DNA of 64,000 bases from Sandaracinobacteroides sp039808025 (GTDB lineage Bacteria > Pseudomonadota > Alphaproteobacteria > Sphingomonadales > Sphingomonadaceae). The notes beneath the pieces are model-generated. The model worked only from the letters and a program-made list of their open reading frames with translations, ran no database searches and was not told where the DNA came from. Of the stretch, positions 37,085 through 44,504 are shown one piece after another. Made by a program: the position numbers and the translations under genes. Position 1 is the first letter of the stretch; every line of letters starts with the position of its first letter. The stretch spans positions 62,001-126,000 of the forward strand of contig JBDHSK010000004.1 of NCBI GenBank assembly GCA_039808025.1, written 5' to 3'.

Positions 37085-38356
37085 ATGACTGCCTGGTCGC
37101 TGCGCGATAACCGCCGGCTGAGGTTCCTGATGTTCGGGACGCTCTACGCGGCCCAGGGCATTCCCGATGCGATGGTGCTCATTGTTTTTCCCGCCTTTCT
37201 TGCCGCCAGTGGCGCCAGTGCATCCGTCATCGGGGCATTTCTGGCAACCGCGATGCTGCCCAATGCCGCCAAGTTGCTGGTCGGGCCCCTGATCGATCGC
37301 CTCACCTACTGGCCGATGGGACGGCGCAAGCCGTGGCTGATGGCCGGGCAGGCGGGAATCGCCTGCAGCTTTGCCGCACTGGCACTGCTCGATGACCCGG
37401 CAAAAGACATCGGCCTGTTCACGGCCGGGGCATTCGCCATCACCTTGTCGACGGTGTTTCAGGATGTCGCAAGCGATGCCACTGCGATGGATCTCATCCC
37501 GCCATCCGAACAGGGGCGCGCCAACGGCATCATGTGGGGGTCGAAAACGCTTGGCACAGCCGGCGCGGCAAGTGCCGGCGCCCTGATCCTGGCGATTCAC
37601 GGGTTTCAGGCGATGGTTGTGGCAGCAAGTGCCATGCTGGTTGCCGTCGGGTGCCTGGTGGCCATGGTGCGCGAGCGACCGGGCGAACGGCTGCTGCCCT
37701 GGACGCGCGGTGCAGCCGCACCCGACGCCGGCACCTGCCACCTGCAGAACTGGGCCTCGATCATCGGCGCCCTGACAGCGGCGCTGCGGCGCCCGGCAGC
37801 GCAGCGGCTGATCCTGCTGTCGGTGACCATCGGCCTCATCTCTGGAATGACCGGGGCGCTGGCGCCGATGCTGCTGGTCAGCCAGTTCGACTGGTCGCAG
37901 GAGGCCTATGCCCAGTTGCGATCGACCCTGAAGCTGGTTTCCGGACTGGCGGGCATGGTGGTGGGGGGCATCCTCATCGACAGGCTGGGCCACAAGGTGG
38001 TGCTGGTAACCGCCCTTGCTCTGATCGCCGCCGCCAACATCGCTCTGGGCGTGATCATGGAGGGCCGGGCCGCCACCAGCTATCTGGTAGCGTTCGAGAT
38101 GCTGATGGTCTTTGTTTTCATTACCTTCTTTGCCGCCACCATGCGGCAGTGCGCGCCGCTGATCGCCGCCACCCAGTTCTCGTTCACCATGGTGTGCGGC
38201 AATATGGCGATGTCGCTGGGTGCCGCCCTGCTGGGGCCGGTTACCGCCCTGGGGGGCGAACCGCTGATGCTGGTGCTGATTGCCGCCGTGGCCATGGTCG
38301 GTGCTGCGACGATGCTGCGCTGGCAGCCAGACCGCCCGGACCATGCGCCATCCTAG
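37085..38356 (+). CDS. MFS transporter, AmpG-like
   Basis: The 423-residue protein has about 12 transmembrane segments, an early LYAAQGIPDAMVLIVFPAFL and the loop motif DRLTYWPMGRRKPWL between TM2 and TM3, which fits the AmpG/SLC33-like MFS group. It starts 25 bases after the mannonate dehydratase gene on the same strand. A substrate related to sugar acids is likely from that position; muropeptide transport, as in AmpG, is the alternative from family resemblance. Its stop overlaps the stop of the convergent kinase gene by four bases. Confidence 0.85.
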   Translation: MTAWSLRDNRRLRFLMFGTLYAAQGIPDAMVLIVFPAFLAASGASASVIGAFLATAMLPNAAKLLVGPLIDRLTYWPMGRRKPWLMAGQAGIACSFAALALLDDPAKDIGLFTAGAFAITLSTVFQDVASDATAMDLIPPSEQGRANGIMWGSKTLGTAGAASAGALILAIHGFQAMVVAASAMLVAVGCLVAMVRERPGERLLPWTRGAAAPDAGTCHLQNWASIIGALTAALRRPAAQRLILLSVTIGLISGMTGALAPMLLVSQFDWSQEAYAQLRSTLKLVSGLAGMVVGGILIDRLGHKVVLVTALALIAAANIALGVIMEGRAATSYLVAFEMLMVFVFITFFAATMRQCAPLIAATQFSFTMVCGNMAMSLGAALLGPVTALGGEPLMLVLIAAVAMVGAATMLRWQPDRPDHAPS

Positions 38357-39315
38357 GCCTGGCCCGCAGGTTGCCCCTGCACCTCCGCTTCGCTCAGGGT
38401 GCTGAAATCACCGGCGATCGCGTGCTTCATCACGCAGGCGCGATGGGCAAAGCTCAGGGTCTGCTCGGCGCTCCAGCCCCGATTGATGGCGTGGAGAACG
38501 CCAGCTGCAAATGCATCGCCTGCACCGATGCGATCGACAAAGGGCATGATGTGGACGGGCGCGATGTCGTAGCGCTGCGTGCCATGAACCAGCATGGCGC
38601 CCAGATACTCGCCGTCGCTGCGCAGGTCGCGCCGGGTGGTAGCAAGCCACTCGACGGCCGGGAGAGCTGCCAGCAGGTCGGTGGCGCTGGCTTCCCTGCC
38701 AGTACCCAGAAGCAGCGCGGCATCGACAGCGCTTGCAAACAGCAGGCGGGCAGATGCGGCAAACTCGCGGATGAGTTCGGCCCCCAGTCGTTCCCGGCCC
38801 TGCCACAGCAGCGGACGGTAGTTGCAATCGAAGGAAATCGAGACCCCGGCCTGCCGGGCGCTGGCGACCGCACGGCGTAGTGCTGCAATGGCGGTGTCGC
38901 CAAGGGCCGGCGTCAGCCCGGAAACATGCAGCCAGCCGGCCCCGTCCAGTGCCTGGCTCCAATCGATGCTGTCGGCCGCACAGGCAAAGGCCGACCAGGC
39001 GCGATCGTAGAAAAACCCGCCCTCGCGGCCGGCACGGGGGGATTCGATATAGAACAGGCCCATGCGGCCTGAGCGGCGCAGGCAGGCCGAAGTATCGACG
39101 CCGTGCCGATGCAGGGTGGCAAGGGCGCGATCCCCCAGCGCCTGGTCGGGCAGCACCGTTGCCATGCGGGAAGGTGTTCCGAGCGCGGCGAGCGAAATGG
39201 CGACATTGGCCTCGGCACCGGCAACATGCAGCGACAAGCTGTCGGTCTCAGCCAGCGTTGCCCCGGCTGCGGGGGACAGGCGCAGCAGCATCTCGCCAAA
39301 GCAGACAACCGTCAT
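38353..39315 (-). CDS. kdgK: PfkB-family sugar kinase, 2-keto-3-deoxygluconate kinase-like
   Basis: The 320-residue protein starts MTVVCFGEMLLRLSP, has the N-terminal AGAEANVAISLAALG signature and the C-terminal PfkB signature DRIGAGDAFAAG with the catalytic aspartate. The opening and the length match KdgK, which makes 2-keto-3-deoxy-6-phosphogluconate. Together with ManD this would give two consecutive steps of hexuronate breakdown. It is nevertheless the last gene of the opposite-strand run starting at 42430, 16 bases behind the small 94-residue gene. Longer frames upstream (to 39486) overlap that gene and are rejected. Confidence 0.85.
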   Translation of the reverse strand: MTVVCFGEMLLRLSPAAGATLAETDSLSLHVAGAEANVAISLAALGTPSRMATVLPDQALGDRALATLHRHGVDTSACLRRSGRMGLFYIESPRAGREGGFFYDRAWSAFACAADSIDWSQALDGAGWLHVSGLTPALGDTAIAALRRAVASARQAGVSISFDCNYRPLLWQGRERLGAELIREFAASARLLFASAVDAALLLGTGREASATDLLAALPAVEWLATTRRDLRSDGEYLGAMLVHGTQRYDIAPVHIMPFVDRIGAGDAFAAGVLHAINRGWSAEQTLSFAHRACVMKHAIAGDFSTLSEAEVQGQPAGQA

Positions 39316-39331
39316 GCCACGGCCCCCGCCC

Positions 39332-39616
39332 CTACCACGGCTTGTTGAGCCCGATCCGGTGGCGCCGTTCCTCCCAGGCCTCGGTGCTGGCAGCGGTGGC
39401 TGCACGCCGCCCGGCAAACGGCAGGGCGGCAACGAACCTCCATACCGACGGGCTGGTGAGCAACGCCTTGATCGAGCGACGGGCATCGTGGGGCGTGATC
39501 GTCACCCTGGTGGCGATGGTGCTGTCGGCACTGCTCTCGATGATCAGATCGGCCCCCGACCGGGCGATGTGGCCGATCGCGAAATCGATGTCGGCGAGTG
39601 AGCTGACGACGCGCAT
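39332..39616 (-). CDS. Small protein of unknown function (94 aa) in the amidase operon
   Basis: I do not recognise this family. The gene has a near-perfect ribosome site AGGAGGAGA seven bases before its ATG, starts 22 bases after the amidase stop and ends 16 bases before the kinase start, so it is very probably real. The N-terminal half is a plausible small alpha/beta fold (IARSGADLIIESSADS, VTITPHDARRSIKALL). The C-terminal half is basic and ends RHRIGLNKPW. There is no signal peptide or membrane segment. It may be an accessory subunit or regulator of the amidase or oxidoreductase, which is a guess from position. Confidence 0.72.
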   Translation of the reverse strand: MRVVSSLADIDFAIGHIARSGADLIIESSADSTIATRVTITPHDARRSIKALLTSPSVWRFVAALPFAGRRAATAASTEAWEERRHRIGLNKPW

Positions 39617-39638
39617 GGGCTGTCTCCTCCTGTCAGGC

Positions 39639-40799
39639 TCAGTCGTCGCGCTTCAGGGTGCCGATGGCCTGTGCCGCCTTGACGCGCCGTTCATGAAGCG
39701 CGGCCATGTCATCGACGGTCATTCCGGCGGGCGGCGTGAACTGGCCACGGCCATACAGATCGCGGAACACTTCCTTCACCGGGCCCATCTTGTCGGCAAG
39801 GGTGCGCGGCGGCCGGCCGCTGGGGAACTGGTTGGCGGGATAGATCGGCTTTTCATAGATCTGGCGGAAACCCTCGGTGCGCACATCGACCCAGGTGTTG
39901 TGGTTACAGCGCGAGCGATGTTCGCGCAGACTCTCGATATCGATGGTGACGCCCAGCACCTGTTCCTGCGGATAGGGGGCGTGGCGCAGCATCATGCCGG
40001 TATAATCGATGGCGAAGCTGCCACCGGGGCAGAAGGCGCGGGGATAGAAATCATAGTCGACAGTGCCCCAGTTCGACCCCAGCACATAGGCCATGTTGTC
40101 GTGGGCGCGGGTGCGACGGGTGAACACCCAGAAGTCCCACGGCTGTGATACGCCCTCCACTTCCTGCAGCGCCACCGGGTGGCAGATCACCTCTACGCCG
40201 TTATAGCCAAGCGCGCGCGATACTTCCGGCGTGCAGCCATCATGGCAGGTCATGGTGCCGAGCTTGCCGATCTCGGTGTCGATCACCGGGAACAGCGTCT
40301 TGATGTCGCCTCCGAACACCGCGCTGTATTCCTCGAGAATGTCGTGCGGGCTGGTGCCAAGGCCGATGGAAGCCGGGATGTGCCATTTGTGGTATTTCAG
40401 AACCACATCGCCCGAGGGGCCGATGATGAAGGCGGTGTTGAACCAGCGGTCGGGGAATTCCTTCACCTGCTCGATGACACCGCCACCGGCGATATACATG
40501 CCATATTCGCGGGCCTTGTCACCCAGCCGCTGCATCTCGGGGCCATCGAGGGTGATCGCCTTCTTCATGAACCCGTCGATTCCGTGCTCGCCCTTGCCCG
40601 GAGTCGTCACGCCCTGCATGAAATACTCGGGGAACACCGCCAGCTTCACCGGAAGCTCCCAGAAATAGCCGACTCCGAAATCGATCATGTTGAGGGCACG
40701 ATCGAGGTTCTTCCTGATGCCGTCACGATCTTCGGCAACGCTGACATGCGGCTGCATCACCAGAGCGGTATATTTGTCGATTTTCTTCGAAGCGGTCAT
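39639..40799 (-). CDS. Carbon-nitrogen hydrolase (nitrilase/amidase superfamily)
   Basis: The 386-residue protein carries the superfamily triad: E58 in FPEYF, K137 in LKYHKWHIP and C185 in TMTCHDG. The length and C-terminal extension are closer to aliphatic amidase/formamidase-type members than to the 270-residue omega-amidases. It hydrolyses an amide or N-carbamoyl bond, releasing ammonia; the substrate is unknown. It begins 23 bases after the FAD oxidoreductase stop and precedes the 94-residue protein, forming a four-gene minus-strand operon. Confidence 0.9.
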   Translation of the reverse strand: MTASKKIDKYTALVMQPHVSVAEDRDGIRKNLDRALNMIDFGVGYFWELPVKLAVFPEYFMQGVTTPGKGEHGIDGFMKKAITLDGPEMQRLGDKAREYGMYIAGGGVIEQVKEFPDRWFNTAFIIGPSGDVVLKYHKWHIPASIGLGTSPHDILEEYSAVFGGDIKTLFPVIDTEIGKLGTMTCHDGCTPEVSRALGYNGVEVICHPVALQEVEGVSQPWDFWVFTRRTRAHDNMAYVLGSNWGTVDYDFYPRAFCPGGSFAIDYTGMMLRHAPYPQEQVLGVTIDIESLREHRSRCNHNTWVDVRTEGFRQIYEKPIYPANQFPSGRPPRTLADKMGPVKEVFRDLYGRGQFTPPAGMTVDDMAALHERRVKAAQAIGTLKRDD

Positions 40800-40822
40800 G
40801 GCCGGTCCTTCTCCTGAATGGG

Positions 40823-42430
40823 TTACCAGAAATCAGCGGGCTCGATGCCCATATCGTCGAGCATCACCCGTGCGGTGATGGTGCCGGCGGCCGAAATGCC
40901 GCCGCCGGGGTGGCAGTGCGGACCGGCCATATAGAGGTCGCGGATCGGAGAGCGGTAATGGGCATAGCCGGGAAAGGGCCGGAAGGCGCCAAGCTGCGCG
41001 GCGATGCGTTCGCCGCCGTTGGTGGTGCCATCGACAAAGCTGGGGTTGGCGGCTTCCAGCGTGTGGCGATGCTGTACATACATGCCGAGGATAGTCTGGT
41101 CGTTGATGTTCGGGGCATATTGCTGCAGCTTGGGGATCAGCACGTCGCGGGCATAGGCCTCACCGATCTCCTCCCAGGTGCGCCCGTCGGCCAGCCAGTT
41201 CGACACATAGGTATCGACAATCAGCGTGTGCTTGCCGGGCGGCGCCCGCGTCGGGTCGAGCTTGGTCCAGCAGGCCGACCACAGGAAAGGGTCGCTCGGC
41301 GGCTTGCCGGTGGCGATCTCGGCATAGAAGTTGATCATCTGCTCCATCGAATCGACGATGCGATGGAAGGGGCAGGCGCTCATGTCGGCGCCGTTCAGAA
41401 ACTCCGGCGCTTCCGACAACGCCAGCTGGGCCCGGCAGATGCTGATCTTGCCGAACGAAAAGCTGCGCACCATGTCGACGAAGCCCGGTTCCAGATGCTG
41501 TTCGCCAACGAAGTTCAGAAACGTCTGCTTGGGCTCGAGCGCCGACACCACGGCGCGGCGGGCACGAACGACACTTCCATCTTCGAGGCGCACGCCAGCG
41601 GCCCGGCCATTCTCGATGACGAAGCCGTTGACCGGCGCCTCGCAGCGCACCACCCCCCCCTGTGATTCGATGTAGCGGACCATGGCGTTGGGCAGTTCCA
41701 TCGAGCCACCTTCGGGAATTGCCTGCCCGTAATAGTGGATCGCCGGAATCATGATGTAGAACGATTGCCCCGCCCCTTCCTGATCGGGCAGGATCTGCGG
41801 GGCGAGCGCCCAGTTCAGCATCACCGCCTTCACGAAATCATTCTCGAAATTGGTTTCCACCCAGGCGCGCGCCGACATCGAGAATTCGCGCAGCCGCCTG
41901 AGGCCGATCTCGCTGGTCTCAAGGGCGCTCGCCAGCGCCGATGGCGCGGCCGGAGGCGAAAAGAACGCCTTGATGAACCCTTCGCGCACCTGCTCGAAAT
42001 CGGCATAGACGGCGCGATAGCGATCGGCATCCTTTTGCGAATAGGCGGCAATCGATGCACAGGTCTTGTCGATCGACTTGTAGATGACGATTCCGGGGCC
42101 GCCGTTCCGGTCGGGGTGGCCGGTGATATGATCAGCGGGCTCGATATATTTCAGGCCCATCTTCTCCAGCTCGGGGCGGATCTCCTGGAAGTCGGGGTTG
42201 CACTGGATCCACACGTGCGACGATCCGTAAAGATCGTGTTTGAACCCGGGCAGGGTCACCTCGCGCGTTACCGCGCCACCGCCAACCCACGGGTTGCGTT
42301 CGACAACACAGACCCGCAGCCCCTTGCGTGCCAGCGTTGCGGCACAGGCAAGGCCGTTCACCCCGCCACCAGCCACCACGACATCAAAATCCGCTGCTGC
42401 GCCGTTATCGGCCGCCATCCCAGTCGCCAT
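40823..42430 (-). CDS. FAD-dependent oxidoreductase, phytoene desaturase-like
   Basis: The protein has about 535 residues from ATG 42430. The N-terminal FAD-binding motif is VVVAGGGVNGLACAATLARKG followed by VVERNPWVGGGA, and the C-terminal FAD signature is DLYMAGPHCHPGGGISAAG. This is the NAD(P)/FAD-dependent (CrtI-like) group, whose members desaturate, isomerise or oxidise many hydrophobic or amine substrates. No carotenoid gene is nearby, so a catabolic role with the amidase is more likely. A frame extension to 42541 exists but crosses the promoter element at 42512-42526. There is no signal peptide. Confidence 0.87.
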   Translation of the reverse strand: MATGMAADNGAAADFDVVVAGGGVNGLACAATLARKGLRVCVVERNPWVGGGAVTREVTLPGFKHDLYGSSHVWIQCNPDFQEIRPELEKMGLKYIEPADHITGHPDRNGGPGIVIYKSIDKTCASIAAYSQKDADRYRAVYADFEQVREGFIKAFFSPPAAPSALASALETSEIGLRRLREFSMSARAWVETNFENDFVKAVMLNWALAPQILPDQEGAGQSFYIMIPAIHYYGQAIPEGGSMELPNAMVRYIESQGGVVRCEAPVNGFVIENGRAAGVRLEDGSVVRARRAVVSALEPKQTFLNFVGEQHLEPGFVDMVRSFSFGKISICRAQLALSEAPEFLNGADMSACPFHRIVDSMEQMINFYAEIATGKPPSDPFLWSACWTKLDPTRAPPGKHTLIVDTYVSNWLADGRTWEEIGEAYARDVLIPKLQQYAPNINDQTILGMYVQHRHTLEAANPSFVDGTTNGGERIAAQLGAFRPFPGYAHYRSPIRDLYMAGPHCHPGGGISAAGTITARVMLDDMGIEPADFW

Positions 42431-42619
42431 CGTCTCTTGCCCTGCCTCAGCTGTGCCGCCTGTCATCCAGCGGCCTGGCGCAAAGGTAATGCCTGCATGG
42501 CTTCGTGAAAAATTAGGCTCGCTCACGGGGGGGATTAGCAATTGTCATCCGTTTTTCGCCGCGCAACGTTTTATGAGGTAGCGCTCAGGCGCCGTCAGCG
42601 CCCAGGGAGGGGAACCGGA
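42431..42619. promoter_or_regulatory. Divergent promoter region with site C (ATTAG-N5-CTCAC)
   Basis: The 189 bases between the FAD oxidoreductase and SDR genes contain ATTAGGCTCGCTCAC at 42512-42526, whose first half equals sites A and B. A second GATTAG lies at 42533-42538. It is 82 and 94 bases from the two start codons, so one regulator could serve both operons. The right half-site matches poorly. Confidence 0.5.
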
Positions 42620-43366
42620 TTGCCGACCATTTTCGTCAGTGGCGCGTCGGGCGGGCTCGGCTCGGCGCTGGTCGATTTCTATCGCCGGGCCGGCTGCCAG
42701 ACGTTCGCCGGCACCCGCAGCCCGTCGAAAGCGGGCGACATCACTTTAAACGTGCGTTCGGTCCCCAGTTGCGAGCGCGCCGTTCGGGACGTGGTGGCAG
42801 CGGCGGGTGGTATCGACATACTGGTCAACAACGCCGGGATGCATCTGGCGGGGCCGCTGGTGTCGCTCGATCAGGATCGCTTCAAGGAAACGCTCGATGT
42901 CAATCTCCTGGGGGTATGGCGCCTGACGAAAGCCGCCGTTCCCCACATGCGCTCCGGCGGCACCATTGCGATGATCTCGTCGCTGTCGGGCCTTGTCGGC
43001 CTGCCCGACGATGGCGCCTATGCCGCCAGCAAGTTCGCGCTGGAAGGGATGAGCCAGAGCCTTGCTTGCGAACTCGCCCCGAAAGGGCTGCGCGTCATGC
43101 TGTTCGAGCCGGGGCGCATCGCCACCGGCTTTGCCGGAACCACGGGCGGCCTCGGCCCCGCCGATGCCGCAGCCGATATCGCCATGGCCACACTGGGTGG
43201 TGATGCGCCATTGCGCACGCCCGTCGGGGCCGATGCCGTGGCGCTGTTCCAGCGTATCGGCATAGACCGCGGCGACCGGACCGAGGCCGTGGTCCGTGCT
43301 GTCACCGGCCGCGACTGGCAATGGCAGAACGGGCCGGCACACGAGGGAGACGCACCATGTCGCTGA
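42620..43366 (+). CDS. Short-chain dehydrogenase/reductase
   Basis: The 248-residue protein is of classical SDR size. It has the cofactor motif SGASGGLG near the N-terminus, NNAG, a catalytic serine in ISSLSG and YAASK with the active-site Tyr and Lys. The start is a TTG at 42620, chosen because GGGAGGGG stands just before it and homology begins at PTIFVSGASGG; the ATG at 42542 lacks such a site. It overlaps the next gene by ten bases. The substrate is unknown, but it is probably the alcohol or ketone step of the amidase/oxidoreductase route. Confidence 0.88.
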   Translation: MPTIFVSGASGGLGSALVDFYRRAGCQTFAGTRSPSKAGDITLNVRSVPSCERAVRDVVAAAGGIDILVNNAGMHLAGPLVSLDQDRFKETLDVNLLGVWRLTKAAVPHMRSGGTIAMISSLSGLVGLPDDGAYAASKFALEGMSQSLACELAPKGLRVMLFEPGRIATGFAGTTGGLGPADAAADIAMATLGGDAPLRTPVGADAVALFQRIGIDRGDRTEAVVRAVTGRDWQWQNGPAHEGDAPCR

Positions 43367-44484
43367 TCGCGCCCGATAACAATATCGCGCTGGTTACCAT
43401 ATTGCTGGCGCTGGTGGCGCTGGGCCTGTGGAGCGAGCGCAACCGCATCGCCTCGAAGATACCGGCGGTTGTCTGGGTGCTGGGCGGCGGCGCACTGCTG
43501 TCCAACCTCAACCTCATTCCCCATCATGCGCCGATCTACGACATCGTCGGTTCGGTGATCATGCCGATCGCCATTCCGCTGCTGCTGTTCAAGGCGACGT
43601 TCACCCGCATTCTGGGCGAAAGCGGCCGGGTGCTGCCCTTGTTTTTCGTGGGCGCAATCGGCGTGTGTCTTGGGGCGATTGCCGCCCGCTACCTCGTCGA
43701 CATCGGCCCCTATGGCCCCCACATCGCCTCGATCTATGCCGCCGCCTGGATCGGCGGCATGACCGACATGGTGGCGATGGCCGAAATCACCCACCTGCCC
43801 TCCGATGTGTTCGCGATCGCCGTCAGCGCCAGCGCCCCGGTCAGCATCATCGGGCTGATGATTCTGGTCTCGCTGCCCAATATCCGCTTCGTGCGCCGGC
43901 AGCTGCCGTCGCCGATCATCAATTCCCAGTCGGAAGCGGCAGGCCATGTGGAGGATGTGAAGGCCGAACTCGATCTCGTGCACCTGAGCGTCGGCCTTGC
44001 GCTCAGTGCCGCGATCTGCTGGGCCAGCGTCTGGGTCGCCAACGTGACCGGCTTCACCCACTACAGCCTGTTCATCGTCACGCTGATCGCCGTTGCCATT
44101 GCCAACCTGTTTCCCGGGCCAATGCGGGCGCTGAAAGGCGACTTCGAGCTAGGCATGTTCGTGATGTATATTTTCTTTGCGATGATCGGTGCCGCCACCG
44201 ACATGACCGCCTTCGTCACCGCCGCTCCGCTGTTCTTCCTGTTCGGGCTCGTCATCATTCTGATCCATGTCGCCACCGTGCTGGTGGTGGCGCGCCTGCT
44301 GCGCTCGGACCTCGCCGAAGCGATCATCGGCTCGGGCGCCAATATCGTCGGCGCCGCCGCTGCCGCCGGTATCGCCACTTCAAAGGGGTGGAAGACGCTG
44401 GTGACCCCGGCCATTGCCACCGGCATGCTGGGCAAGGCGATCGCCAATTTCTTCGGGGTGGCGGTGTTCCAGCTGCTGAACTGA
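43357..44484 (+). CDS. DUF819-family membrane protein, probable transporter
   Basis: The 375-residue protein has about ten hydrophobic segments and the DUF819 (YjcL-like) features: VWVLGGGALLSNLNLIP early, AAWIGGMTDMVAMAE in the middle and AIIGSGANIVGAAAAAGIA near the end. The family resembles solute carriers with two repeat halves, but its substrates are not established. It is translated from within the SDR gene (overlap 43357-43366). It is likely the uptake system of this catabolic block. Confidence 0.85.
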   Translation: MSLIAPDNNIALVTILLALVALGLWSERNRIASKIPAVVWVLGGGALLSNLNLIPHHAPIYDIVGSVIMPIAIPLLLFKATFTRILGESGRVLPLFFVGAIGVCLGAIAARYLVDIGPYGPHIASIYAAAWIGGMTDMVAMAEITHLPSDVFAIAVSASAPVSIIGLMILVSLPNIRFVRRQLPSPIINSQSEAAGHVEDVKAELDLVHLSVGLALSAAICWASVWVANVTGFTHYSLFIVTLIAVAIANLFPGPMRALKGDFELGMFVMYIFFAMIGAATDMTAFVTAAPLFFLFGLVIILIHVATVLVVARLLRSDLAEAIIGSGANIVGAAAAAGIATSKGWKTLVTPAIATGMLGKAIANFFGVAVFQLLN

Positions 44485-44504
44485 ACGCCGGGAGAACCCG
44501 CGGC

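Noticed and set aside
42431..42541. Longer start for the FAD oxidoreductase at 42541
   Set aside because: It would put the promoter element at 42512-42526 inside the coding region and adds residues not typical of the FAD-binding N-terminus.
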